Shown: one piece after another, positions 36,201-43,875 of the stretch
How positions within the stretch are numbered: the first letter of the stretch is position 1
How the letters are laid out: each line of letters begins with the position of its first letter
Source of the DNA: JANJUB01 sp031386985
GTDB taxonomy: Bacteria > Armatimonadota > Fimbriimonadia > Fimbriimonadales > Fimbriimonadaceae
NCBI GenBank assembly: GCA_031386985.1
Contig: JANNCV010000006.1
Coordinates: forward strand, 26,584-90,583
Direction of reading: 5' to 3'
DNA: 64,000 nucleotides
Notes under the pieces: model-generated
Told to the model about the DNA's origin: nothing
Database searches by the model: none
The model's input: the letters and a program-made list of their open reading frames with translations, nothing else
Program-made: the position numbers and the translations under genes

Positions 36201-36731
36201 GGCATCAAGTTTTCGCCCCCGATAACGCTGTACGCCCGCAGCCTCATCTATCCAAGCCCGCCGATCTTCGGCGCTGGCAGCTAGGGCTGAATCAATCTCC
36301 TTTTGGCCAACAATTGAATACCCAGCCCGCCCCAATCCCGAGTCCGCGAGCAAATCCAGAACGTCGCGCAAACGGCAAGTTTGGCGGTTTATCGAATACT
36401 CACTCTCTCCGGCCCGCGTCAGCCTTCGCGAAATCGCAACTTCCGATGATTCGATGGGCAGGGCACCGTCTTCGTTATCAAAGAGAAGCGTTACCTCGGC
36501 GAATCCAACCGGTTTGCGCCTTGAACTGCCCGAAAAAATGACATCTTGGGAGCTTTGCGCCCTGAGTTGGCGGGCATTTCCCTCGCCCAGCCCCCAGAGG
36601 ATCGCATCAACAAGGTTCGATTTCCCGCAACCATTCGGACCCACAACCGCGATAACCCCACCGGAAACATCAAATTCGGTGCGGTCAGCAAAGGTCTTAA
36701 AGCCGAAGAGTCGGACTCGTTTGAGGCGCAT
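33231..36731 (-). CDS. smc: Chromosome segregation protein SMC
   Basis: 1166 residues. ABC-type head halves at both ends: Walker A GPNGCGKSN (32-40) at the N-terminus, and at the C-terminus the signature LSGGERSL and Walker B PLVVLDEVDAPLDGRNV. Between them are two long coiled coils and a hinge near 500-640 (SDIALAIETALGGAINDLIV...). SMC with ScpA/ScpB organises and helps separate the chromosome. scpA and scpB are not in the window. Confidence 0.97.
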   Translation of the reverse strand: MRLKRVRLFGFKTFADRTEFDVSGGVIAVVGPNGCGKSNLVDAILWGLGEGNARQLRAQSSQDVIFSGSSRRKPVGFAEVTLLFDNEDGALPIESSEVAISRRLTRAGESEYSINRQTCRLRDVLDLLADSGLGRAGYSIVGQKEIDSALAASAEDRRAWIDEAAGVQRYRGRKLDAARRLSQAQNHLERVADIVAEIETQREPLKDEAEVARRYRSIMQSLREVESNLLVVEIAKASREVAELEAKVNDSQRLAEKENNLAESLDKQAANTALELRRLDVALDELRAKLNEALMKVERADGAKKLCNQKLANLDDLEKNLGDESGQGHERLNEAKKEVESTTTEFNEEEKALDELRILLSGAGDQAADLRKELADLDSQLTKARDQHTQRLKLEAESAHRAERQKTIRRELKGIIEGLPDLKKGMAEVDADLDEKDAAVQESEAKRQQFLAAIESIRKAEKDEETERRELLVKLGSLEGRRQGLEATIAEHEGLNQGAKAVLEMAKAGLLANSYWPVGEVITVESDIALAIETALGGAINDLIVPDESDAKAAISLLRENRLGRATFQPIPLMRPQEPNHEFRRVEGERGVIGRASELIQCENRYRPVIDSLLGRVLIIESLETALKLAKTQGWHRLVTIEGELITSGGAVTGGQGSKQMYGVVQRRADLKALETEGHAIQKKLSTFESADEKRKANRERLELDLGNWANAHRELESELSEARKWRNQVADELQSTERAKVKLEQELQALQPDLLGQIAEVNIPDIEAKRDELMKTLAARAADSDSAKERLRESETRLSQAQLRGILAQRRLVAAIEHEEMRAKRIANLQPERDKVAKEAKEAEKQLTEAEIERDEATVGVERATDQRIKLQEGNAEMLEKARLARQSANKSLEESHQAELGRARADARKANSVQRLLEEYNISEEDAIALAPGIEVPSDAATLVGRLRRELRGMGEVNLGAIEAYERLTTRYDELTTQREDILASIEQVNASIRELDKLTREKFITTFQAVQEAFAGLFQQLFAGGEGALRLTNSENLLDSGIDIDVQLPGKKKQRLELLSGGERSLCATAFLFALLKVKPSPLVVLDEVDAPLDGRNVERFVEMLHDFSRLSQFIVITHNPATIESAPVWLGVTMSEPGVSSLVPSRIAVVRKEETSAEALVI

Positions 36732-36839
36732 GGTGGAGCTAATGTATTATGTCGCGGAGCGGAGGGCTTTGCTTGACGAAGATTTGCGGTCAAATCCTCA
36801 TGACTTCCTCACAAGTCTTCGGGATGATAAGGGGTAATC

Positions 36840-37943
36840 ATGGCAATCTTTCCCCTTGCACTCCTTCTTGCGACCCCTGCAATAGAGCCTCAAGTAACGA
36901 AGCCTAACGCAAAGGTGCAGGAAATCGAAGGCCGGTTCAAAGCCGCTCGCCCCGATGAAAAGCGCTTGGCGTTCTACTCATTGGATTGGGCAATGAGTCT
37001 TACTGAAGCCAAAGCCCGAGCCAAGAATGAGAACCGTCCGATTTTGCTCATCTTGAACACGAACATCACGGCGGGAACCAATTTCTTCTCAGGACACACT
37101 TGAGCCAATATGGATCACGTGCGGGGGAGTTCCCTTGCTTGGCCCGATTCACTGGAGACGCTTCGCCCGTTTATCGTGACTTGGTGGAGCGGACGGACGA
37201 TTGAGGACATGCCGGCGGATATCGCCGCCGTCTTTTCCGCATCCGGCATCCAACACTCCCATATAAATCTCGCGCTGGTTGCACTTGACAGCAAGGGCGA
37301 AGTGCTTCGATCAACAGTGCCCTGGGTTAACCCGCCCTCGTTCGGGTTTGATGCCGAGGCTCAGGGCCGCAACTTCAATGCCCAGCTTGACGAGCTTCTC
37401 TCCGGGTTAAAGCTTCCCGTTGCAAATAATCCAGCAAAACCAAAGCTAACGCTTCCCGATGTTGCAGGCAAAACTCAGCCCTCGGGCGTAAGGATTCTTC
37501 TTACCTTCGCCGAAAACCGGCTCAATCATTACCGAACTCCAATCGTTGAGGCAGTTGCGTTGACCGATGCGCTGCGAAAGTCCCTTCGCTATCCTGCGGT
37601 TGGGGGCACTCTGACTGCGGCCCAGTTGAAGCCTTGGCTCGAGCAGATCTATCCCGCCGCAATCATGGACGGCCAAGGCGGATTCCAGAAGATTGCTGGC
37701 AAGTTAGAATTCAAGGCTGCAGGGAGCGACTCAACGTACCACTATGCGGTAGCGGAGGGAGACGTTCAATTTGTGCTTGATAATGCGAATGGGTCAAGCT
37801 ATCACGGAACGCTATCCATAGCGCTTAAGTATCGCCGTTCAGATAAAGGCCTCTTCTCGGTTAGAGGTGTCTTCGAAGCGGACGTGCCTAAAGGGCCCGA
37901 GTGGATTCACATGACGGCGGCTCTCGAATCATTGCCTAAATAG
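36840..37943 (+). CDS. Secreted thioredoxin-like protein with an in-frame TGA (candidate selenoprotein or nonsense mutation)
   Basis: The frame from the ATG at 36840 runs through a signal peptide (MAIFPLALLLA) and a helix-strand (LTEAKARAKNENRPILLILNTNITAG) of thioredoxin type, to FSGHT, then TGA at 37101-37103. The same frame goes on without another stop for 280 codons to 37943: ANMDHVRGSSLAW, then HSHINLALVALDSKGEVLRSTV, a thioredoxin-fold strand, and a C-terminal beta domain. The ATG at 37110 has no Shine-Dalgarno or promoter box and starts in the middle of the fold. So the two parts are one protein of about 367 residues. At the TGA a Cys would be expected if a redox residue sits here. See the finding on the hairpin that follows. 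Confidence 0.7.
37104..37143 (+). promoter_or_regulatory. Hairpin directly after the in-frame TGA (candidate bacterial SECIS)
   Basis: GCGGGGG (37121-37127) pairs with CCCTTGC (37132-37138), two G-U, over the loop AGUU. A lower stem, GCCAA (37104-37108) with TTGGC (37139-37143), begins right after the TGA, leaving a 12-nt bulge on one side. The loop starts 24 nt past the TGA. Confidence 0.35.
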
Positions 37944-37962
37944 ACTCATGACTCGGAGAGTG

Positions 37963-38427
37963 TCAAAACAGGGTTTTGAATTTCTTGGCAAGCCAGTCAT
38001 GCACATGTTGATCTTCCTTGCCGAATCCGGGAAGGTGAACGTCGCGCAAGCCTTCTCGAACTAGAATGTAGCATCGGGGGCTTGCGCTATCTGATGAAAC
38101 ATGTTTTATCTCCGCCCCTGCTAAAGCGTATTCGCCATATCCAGACCTAACGTAGATCTTTTGGTCAAAGCCAGCAAAGTAGAAACCTTTGGCCATGTCG
38201 CCTTTCAAACGAAGGTGCATGTATATGTTAAGAATAGCAATGAGCAAGATGAATGCAGCTGGTAGGGCATGAAGAAAACTTTGGAACAATAGAACACAAA
38301 TGCCATTGGCAAAGACATATAACAGAATGACTTGGAAGTAGAGTGGCTTGCCGTCCCACTTGCAAAATACTTCGGCTTGCGCGGGGTCAAACTCCTCTCC
38401 GGCACACGATATAAGCTTCCCACTCAT
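37963..38427 (-). CDS. Small membrane protein, unknown function
   Basis: 154 residues. Two hydrophobic helices (about 30-50 and 52-70) between a short cytosolic start and a C-terminal domain with strands (KIYVRSGYGEYALAGAEIKHV) and a final basic helix (DWLAKKFKTLF). Family not recognised. Its ATG overlaps the previous small gene's stop (ATGA), suggesting a coupled pair. Confidence 0.65.
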   Translation of the reverse strand: MSGKLISCAGEEFDPAQAEVFCKWDGKPLYFQVILLYVFANGICVLLFQSFLHALPAAFILLIAILNIYMHLRLKGDMAKGFYFAGFDQKIYVRSGYGEYALAGAEIKHVSSDSASPRCYILVREGLRDVHLPGFGKEDQHVHDWLAKKFKTLF

Positions 38428-38594
38428 CCATCATCTCCTTCCGCGACGACAGCAACCCAATCATAAGGACAGTTGCGGCACTTGTTGCCGCAGCATTCGC
38501 CTTGGCGAAGCAGAAAGTCACGAGTGAGCGCGCCATCTTCGTCGAAGATGTTCTCACTTTGAACAGGCTCGTCGGTATCGAAGGAAGACTTCAT
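38424..38594 (-). CDS. DUF5522-like Cys-rich small protein
   Basis: 56 residues from the ATG at 38594; a GTG at 38609 is an alternative. The C-terminal motif GECCGNKCRNCPYDW is the DUF5522 Cys cluster, likely a metal site. It overlaps the 3' end of the RibD-type gene by 41 bp and couples to the membrane protein downstream. Function unknown. Confidence 0.68.
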   Translation of the reverse strand: MKSSFDTDEPVQSENIFDEDGALTRDFLLRQGECCGNKCRNCPYDWVAVVAEGDDG

Positions 38595-39165
38595 CGGCAA
38601 TTTGCTCACAGGAAATGATCTTGAAACCCATCACATCGGCTCGGAGCAAAGGTTCGCCTCCGGCATAGGTTGGCGTGGTTCGACCCAGTTTGATTTTTGG
38701 GGCGAGAGTAAGAAAGAGCTCATCAACGAGATTCGCCCTTAGGAAGATCGCGTTGATTTCGCTGCCCCCTTCAATGACAAGGCGTTTGACGTTGTGGTCT
38801 TGGCGTAGCGATCTTAGGAGCTCGGTATGGTCAGCGGGGAGAGTTTTGATAATAGGTCCTATTGGGCCCATAAGACCTATAGGATCACCGCAAGCCACAA
38901 AAGCCAGCTCCGGGGCATCGGCGAAAAACCGCCTAAGCTTCCCCTCATGATAAAGGACATCACCGGATCGCGTCATCACAATCCGCTTCAGGTGGGGCGC
39001 ATAATGCAATCCTGGCGTCGCTCTTAGGGAGCCTGCCCCGATTAGCACGGCATCGGCGGCGGCCTCAATGTTTCGCATTGCAGCATGATCTACTTTGCTC
39101 CCCAAATCCATCACCGGTTCATCCCGCGAGCCCGTGATGATCTTTCCGTCAATCGTCGTGACCAT
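38554..39165 (-). CDS. RibD C-terminal domain-like reductase, with a start inside the conserved first strand
   Basis: 203 residues from the only ATG. The fold matches the pyrimidine reductase half of RibD (5-amino-6-ribosylaminouracil 5'-phosphate reductase): MVTTIDGKI at the start, LIGAGSLRATPGLHY, LVIEGGSEINAIFL and FLTLAPKI. No deaminase domain is attached. Upstream in the same frame, the DNA still encodes RPYVFIN, the normal beginning of the first strand, but no ATG, GTG or TTG precedes it before a stop. So the protein either starts unusually late or uses a rare start codon. Confidence 0.8.
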   Translation of the reverse strand: MVTTIDGKIITGSRDEPVMDLGSKVDHAAMRNIEAAADAVLIGAGSLRATPGLHYAPHLKRIVMTRSGDVLYHEGKLRRFFADAPELAFVACGDPIGLMGPIGPIIKTLPADHTELLRSLRQDHNVKRLVIEGGSEINAIFLRANLVDELFLTLAPKIKLGRTTPTYAGGEPLLRADVMGFKIISCEQIADEVFLRYRRACSK

Positions 39166-39230
39166 GTTGATGAAAACGTAGGGCCGATCGGGGGAAGGTT
39201 CGGGGAACGTGAGATTGGCGTAGGGTGCCG

Positions 39231-40349
39231 CTATCGTGCCGCCTCCAGAACAATCTCATACGCCAATCGAGCCGTATCCACCAAGTCCTTGCGCGAAATG
39301 AACTCATCATGCGTGTGAATCTTGTCCATTCCCGTAGCGAGAACGATGCTCGGGACGCCCTTGAGGTTGTAAAAATTAGCATCAGACCCGCCAAGGGTTG
39401 TGCGCAAAACGGGGTCAAAGCCGAGGTTGCGAGCCGCCGCCTGAGCAACGCGAACCACTTCGGAGTCGTGGGGAATATCGTAGGCTCCATAGTGCCGCGC
39501 ATGCTCGATTTTCACTTCCGCGCCCCAATTGCCGGCGGCTGATTCAAACCGCGTAATCATGTGATCAATCTGGGCGTCGAGCTCGGCTTGCGACGTTGAC
39601 CGGGCTTCTCCCCGAATCTTGAGGTTTGCGCAAACCACGTTTACGGCCGACCCGCCCTGAATCAACCCGAGATTAGCCGTCGTTTCGGGACCGATCCGGC
39701 CCAGTTTCATCCCGTGAACGGCTTCCGCCATAACCTGAATTGCGCTGATCCCCTTCTCCGGGTCCTTTCCAGAGTGTGCAGGCTTCCCGATGATCTCTAT
39801 TTCAAGCTTATCGTGGAAGGCTGTTCGAGTCACGAAGGTGCCGACGGGTGGGCCGGTATCCAAAACATAGCCGAAATCGAGACCCAGGGCTTCAATATCC
39901 AGTGCCTCCGCCCCCTTCAAACCAATTTCCTCAGCGACGCTAAACAGCAAGCACACGTCGCCATGAACGGGTCTGTTTTCGATGAGGCAGTTTACGGCCT
40001 CGATCGCCGGGGCCATACCGCCTTTGTCGTCCGCGCCGAGAATCGTATCGGAGCTGCTGTAAAAAACACCGTCTCGCTCTTCGATTACGAGGCCGGCGGT
40101 GGGCTCAACCGTATCGAAATGGGCACTAAGGTAAACCCGGGGGGCGTCCGGCTTGTTTCCCCTCAACCATGCAATAACGTTATTGGCGTTGCCGCCTATT
40201 TTTGCGCCCGCATCGTCCTCGCTGACCTCTAATCCCATTTCGATCAAAAGGTTTTTGACGTAAGTCACGCTCTCAATTTCCTGCAGAGCAGGCGCGTTGA
40301 TGAGGCACAGGTTTTTGAAGAGGTCCACCAGTCGGGTTTCGTTGATCAT
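39231..40349 (-). CDS. M20-family metallopeptidase (tripeptidase/PepT-like)
   Basis: 372 residues from the ATG at 40349. The zinc-binding blocks are complete: SAHFDTVEP, GADDKGGMA, VAEEIGLKGA, and a late THDEFI His. A dimerisation domain (GKPAHSGKDPEKG) sits in the middle. These enzymes trim tripeptides or similar amides; the exact substrate is not fixed by sequence. It is divergent from the Tic22-like secreted gene. Confidence 0.92.
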   Translation of the reverse strand: MINETRLVDLFKNLCLINAPALQEIESVTYVKNLLIEMGLEVSEDDAGAKIGGNANNVIAWLRGNKPDAPRVYLSAHFDTVEPTAGLVIEERDGVFYSSSDTILGADDKGGMAPAIEAVNCLIENRPVHGDVCLLFSVAEEIGLKGAEALDIEALGLDFGYVLDTGPPVGTFVTRTAFHDKLEIEIIGKPAHSGKDPEKGISAIQVMAEAVHGMKLGRIGPETTANLGLIQGGSAVNVVCANLKIRGEARSTSQAELDAQIDHMITRFESAAGNWGAEVKIEHARHYGAYDIPHDSEVVRVAQAAARNLGFDPVLRTTLGGSDANFYNLKGVPSIVLATGMDKIHTHDEFISRKDLVDTARLAYEIVLEAAR

Positions 40350-40401
40350 CGGTTTAGCAGGATACCGCCTCAAGCGGCGTAACATTCTCCCGCGTCATCC
40401 G

Positions 40402-40407
40402 TATAGA
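40402..40407 (+). promoter_or_regulatory. -10 box of the Tic22-like gene (leaderless pattern)
   Basis: TATAGA, 6 nt before the ATG at 40414. Confidence 0.45.
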
Positions 40408-40413
40408 GAGAGT

Positions 40414-41043
40414 ATGATCGCGGCCCTCGTATGCGCACTGGTGGTGCCCCAAGCAACCCTGACCCCTTCCCAGATTAACAAGAAGCTCAACGTTCCAATC
40501 TTCCTCGCAATGAACAACCTTGGCCGCCCGATGATGGCCGCCGATCAGGGTCGCCCGCTTGTTCTGGTGTTCTTTCGGAAGGCTGATTCGGACGCCGCAA
40601 TTAAGGTTGCAACCGCCGAGAGTGGGCTAAAACAGGGTCGAACTGCGGTCGGAACACTCTCGGATTTGCAAAGTATGAAAGGGGCCAGCGCGTTTTACGT
40701 GCCGATCGCCTCTGAGCAAAACAAGGCTTTGGAAGTAGGGAAGCTAAAGGTTTTGATCACAACCGCAGTTTTTTACGTTTCCGCTAACAATGGAACGCAA
40801 GTAACTTTGCAACTTGAAGGGAAAACCGTCGCTCCATTTTGCTTTGCGTGGGAAGATGCCGAACAAATCCGCAAGGATGCGATTGAATCTAAGAAAGTTG
40901 TTGATCCCGTGGTGAAAATGACTACTCTCGTTCAGTTGATCGAGATGCTTCGAACCAAACCCGCGGCGGAGGCCGAGCGCATCGTTCTCGTCGAGCATCG
41001 CGCCGCGCGTGAGGATGTGAAACTGATGACGGGCGGCGGTTAG
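40414..41043 (+). CDS. Secreted Tic22-like protein, unknown function
   Basis: 209 residues from the ATG at 40414. A signal peptide (MIAALVCALVVPQA) is followed by repeated strand-helix units: NVPIFLAMNNLGRPMM, GRPLVLVFFRKADSDAAI, and VPIASEQNKAL. The repeat of 'fixed value, then index' resembles Tic22-type folds at a low level, but no search was possible. The DUF1272-like gene follows with its GTG on the last stop base. Confidence 0.65.
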   Translation: MIAALVCALVVPQATLTPSQINKKLNVPIFLAMNNLGRPMMAADQGRPLVLVFFRKADSDAAIKVATAESGLKQGRTAVGTLSDLQSMKGASAFYVPIASEQNKALEVGKLKVLITTAVFYVSANNGTQVTLQLEGKTVAPFCFAWEDAEQIRKDAIESKKVVDPVVKMTTLVQLIEMLRTKPAAEAERIVLVEHRAAREDVKLMTGGG

Positions 41044-41273
41044 TGCTTGAACTCCGACCAAATTGCGAACGTTGCGACCGCGATCTAACCCCGGAATCCG
41101 TTGATGCTCGAATCTGCTCCTTTGAATGCACATTCTGCGCCGATTGCGCCGAGAACTTCTATGGCGGGGCTTGCCCGAACTGCGGCGGTAACTTTGTTGC
41201 CCGACCGATTCGACTCCAAAATGAGCTTGCCAGGCACCCCGCTTCCACGATCCGAATCTATCCAAAAGGGTAG
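41043..41273 (+). CDS. DUF1272-family Cys-rich protein
   Basis: 76 residues, GTG start sharing a base with the stop before. Three CxxC pairs, CERCDRDL, CTFCADCAENF and CPNCGGNF, fit the DUF1272 zinc-binding family. It is short and has no signal peptide. Function not known. Confidence 0.88.
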   Translation: MLELRPNCERCDRDLTPESVDARICSFECTFCADCAENFYGGACPNCGGNFVARPIRLQNELARHPASTIRIYPKG

Positions 41274-41276
41274 CAT
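41271..41276 (+). promoter_or_regulatory. -10 box of the thioredoxin-domain gene (leaderless pattern)
   Basis: TAGCAT, 6 nt before the ATG at 41283. Confidence 0.45.
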
Positions 41277-41282
41277 CGGGCT

Positions 41283-42359
41283 ATGGTTCTACTTGCCCTC
41301 ATTCTTAACCAGGTCACGGTGAAACTGGAGCCCGTCACCCCGAGCGATAAGGCGCAGTTGCGGTGGAGCCCCAAGGGTGCGACCGTGGCTCTTACACTTG
41401 ACGGCGACGCCCTGGTCGGCTCGTTCAAGCTGGGACCTCAAAACGCCGCGCCAATCACAGTCAAGCTCACAAAGGGCGCAGGCGCAAGCTATTACGATCA
41501 TCTTTGGGTAGATATGAACCGGGACGGCCAGCCTTACGATAACGAAATTCTAACCACCACACCCAACGAGAGAACAAAGAAATGGTGGTCGAGCTTTGGG
41601 CCAACTTCGGTGCCGATTCCGGTTCCAGATGGCCCGACTCGGTCCTATCCCCTCAATTTCTGGTTCGTGTTTGATCCGGCCGAGCCCAATGCCGCCCCCC
41701 AACTGCGGTGGTCGCGAAGTGGATGGCATGAGGGAACCGTCGAGATCGGAGGCAAACCGGCGTGGGTTTTGATTACGGAAATGAACATGGATGGCGTCTT
41801 TGATCAACGCGATGCTTGGTTTCTCGCCCGGAGTCGCGAGGATTTGCTGAAGGCAATGTCCCGAAATCTTGAAGATCATGCCTGGCTCGACGGCATCGCC
41901 TATCGGCCCACAAGCATTGATCTGCACGGAAGAACGCTGACCTTTGAGAGCTTTGATCCGGGCATAACGGAAGGCGATGAAACCCAAAAGCGCGACACCC
42001 TCGCCCCCGACCGAGAGGCTCCTCGGGCTGAGAAACCGATGGTGTTTAGCCACGATTTTGCCGCCGCCGAAAGGCAAGCCCGCGCTGAAAGGAAACCACT
42101 CTTCGTTGATTTCGAAACCACCTGGTGCGGCCCCTGCAAAACCATGGATCAGTGGGTTTACACGGCGAAATCAGTAGTCGAAGCCGCCAACGGAGTAGTT
42201 TCGGTGAAGGTAGATGGCGACGAGCATCGCGATCTCGTCAAGCGATTCGCCGTGGGCGCTTATCCAACGTTGATTTTGCTGGATGCAAATGGAAAGGAAC
42301 TGAAGCGGGCGGTAGGATACCGTTCCGTGGCAGAAATGACGAAGTTCTTCGCCCGGTAG
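41283..42359 (+). CDS. Secreted protein with a C-terminal thioredoxin domain
   Basis: 358 residues. A short hydrophobic start (MVLLALILNQV) is likely a signal or anchor. Residues about 10-230 are a beta-rich domain without a known family (WVDMNRDGQPYDNE, MNMDGVFDQRDAWF, with Asp-loop motifs). Residues about 255-358 are a thioredoxin fold with the intact active site TTWCGPCKTMD and the cis-Pro block VGAYPTLILLDANG. It should act as a thiol-disulfide oxidoreductase outside the cytosol. It is followed by rtcB 4 bp later. Confidence 0.85.
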   Translation: MVLLALILNQVTVKLEPVTPSDKAQLRWSPKGATVALTLDGDALVGSFKLGPQNAAPITVKLTKGAGASYYDHLWVDMNRDGQPYDNEILTTTPNERTKKWWSSFGPTSVPIPVPDGPTRSYPLNFWFVFDPAEPNAAPQLRWSRSGWHEGTVEIGGKPAWVLITEMNMDGVFDQRDAWFLARSREDLLKAMSRNLEDHAWLDGIAYRPTSIDLHGRTLTFESFDPGITEGDETQKRDTLAPDREAPRAEKPMVFSHDFAAAERQARAERKPLFVDFETTWCGPCKTMDQWVYTAKSVVEAANGVVSVKVDGDEHRDLVKRFAVGAYPTLILLDANGKELKRAVGYRSVAEMTKFFAR

Positions 42360-42363
42360 CCGC

Positions 42364-43291
42364 ATGGAAATCATCAATCTATCCGCCGAACCGCTCGGCC
42401 GTCTTCATTCGTGGATTCCCCATGATCTAGAAGCCGAGAAGGTTGTGTTTCTGCCGGACGCATGTCCGGGTAAGTCACCGTTACCGACGGGCACTGCAGT
42501 CCTAACCCGTCAATCCAACTGGCGCAAATTTGCGGTCTCGGATTGCGGTTGCGGAATGCGGTTGATTCGCTCCAATCTTAAGCCAGGGGAACTAAAACAA
42601 CGGGATTGGGATGAAATTGCTTGCATTTTACGAGCCAACAAAGGTGAACTCGGTGATCTGGGTGGCGGAAACCACTTTCTAGATGCCATTGAGCCTTACG
42701 ATGATCAACCCTTGCACTTCCTCGTTCACACCGGCTCGCGAGACGAGTCCGGTCACGTTGACGCTTTTGTTGAGGACCCAGAGCGATTTGATGCCGAATT
42801 TGATCGCGTGGTGGGTTGGGCTGCCCAGAACCGCGCCGCCATTCACGAGGCTGTTGAGCGAGTCGTCGGAAAAACCGAACTCGTTCTTGATCTGCCCCAC
42901 AATACGTTCGAGCCCTTGCAGGAAGGAGGCGCAATCATTCGAAAGGGTTCGGTAAGAATGTCGCCAGGCGATCTATCTGTACTTCCATCGCATATGATGG
43001 GAGATGTAGTCCTCATTCGCGCACTGTCCGATTTAGATTCCGTATTGAACTCGATGAGTCACGGAACTGGTCGAACAATGTCGCGAGCCGATTGCAAACC
43101 GCTGGCCGATACATTTGACTTTGAAAACATGCGAAAGCAGATCCATGCTCCCGGCGGGATTGCACGATTCCTCGCTTCGTACGGACGGCCCCTACGCTTA
43201 TCGGGATTTGGATCAGTGCCTCGCCTTGATAGACCAATATGTTAGCGTAGTTCAAAGGTTTAGCGTTGTGGCATATATGGGCCATCTCTAG
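42364..43291 (+). pseudogene. rtcB: RtcB-type RNA ligase family gene with a 1-bp insertion near the end
   Basis: The first frame encodes about 267 family-like residues: the metal-site DCGCGMRL, the GGGNHF block, HTGSRD and SHGTGRTMSR (guanylation His region), then loses the family at 43165. Skipping one C at 43165 restores a perfect C-terminus in the next frame (DSSLRTDGPYAYRDLDQCLA ... VAYMGHL) with a stop at 43289-43291. In the uncorrected frame the protein ends at 43245 with an unrelated tail. The catalytic core is before the shift, so partial function is possible. A sequence error is also possible. A mobile element begins 8 bp past the true stop. Confidence 0.8.
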
Positions 43292-43298
43292 TTCGAGT

Positions 43299-43666
43299 GA
43301 GCTCCGCGCACCTCGCGCCACATCCTCTCTCACGCTCGTGCCACCATGCTGCCCCTGGCCATGTGGCTCCTTCCCAGCGTGAAGGGTTGTCGCCAACACT
43401 CAGGAGGTGTGCGAGCGTTGTTCGTTACTACCCCTATTCAAAGATATTCAACTAAACCCGGTGCGTGCGGGGATATGCGCTCGTATAACAGGTTATCCTT
43501 GGAGCTCGGCAAAGCTCTTTGAAGAAGTGAAATGGCAAGAGGAAGCGGGAATCTTGGAAACTTTTGCAGATGGGACAATGACAAGCTACCGAGCCACATG
43601 GCCCGGGGCGGCATGGTGGCACGAAGTGAGAGAAAGGCACTGATGTGGCGCGAAAGCGCGCAGCTC
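43299..43666. mobile_element. ~370-bp non-autonomous element with ~70-bp terminal inverted repeats (copy I)
   Basis: Left end 43299-43366 and right end 43594-43666 are imperfect inverted repeats over about 70 bp (GAGCTSCGCGC...CGCGCCACAT ... CGTGCCACCATGCYGCCCC ... GCCATGTGG). Between them lies a C-terminal relic of a REP-associated tyrosine transposase. Copy II is at 58869-59251. Confidence 0.75.
43407..43643 (+). pseudogene. REP-associated tyrosine transposase (RAYT) C-terminal relic
   Basis: The fragment IQLNPVRAGICARITGYPWSS, then AKLFEE, is the conserved end of RAYT/Y1 transposases. The N-terminal HUH and catalytic Tyr parts are missing, so it cannot move DNA. The frame then runs on through the right terminal repeat to a stop at 43641-43643. 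Confidence 0.7.
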
Positions 43667-43875
43667 CCCAAAGCTATGAGACTGCCTCAATGTTGTTCCC
43701 AAGCGCGTCCCGGCACGTTGCATCCGGGGCTCCACCGTAAATTTCAGACTCCGTGGAGCCGGTGATGTAACGTGCACCGGCGTCGGAAGGCAAAGGCACA
43801 CAATCGGGCGGATGGCATGAGAGTGGAAAAAGTGGAAGGCGCAACCCTCCAATGGACCCCTATCGGAAGTTAAGG

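Noticed and set aside
37110..37943. A separate gene starting at the ATG at 37110
   Set aside because: It would start mid-fold, has no RBS or -10 box at the usual distance, and is in the same frame as the preceding gene, seven bases after its TGA.
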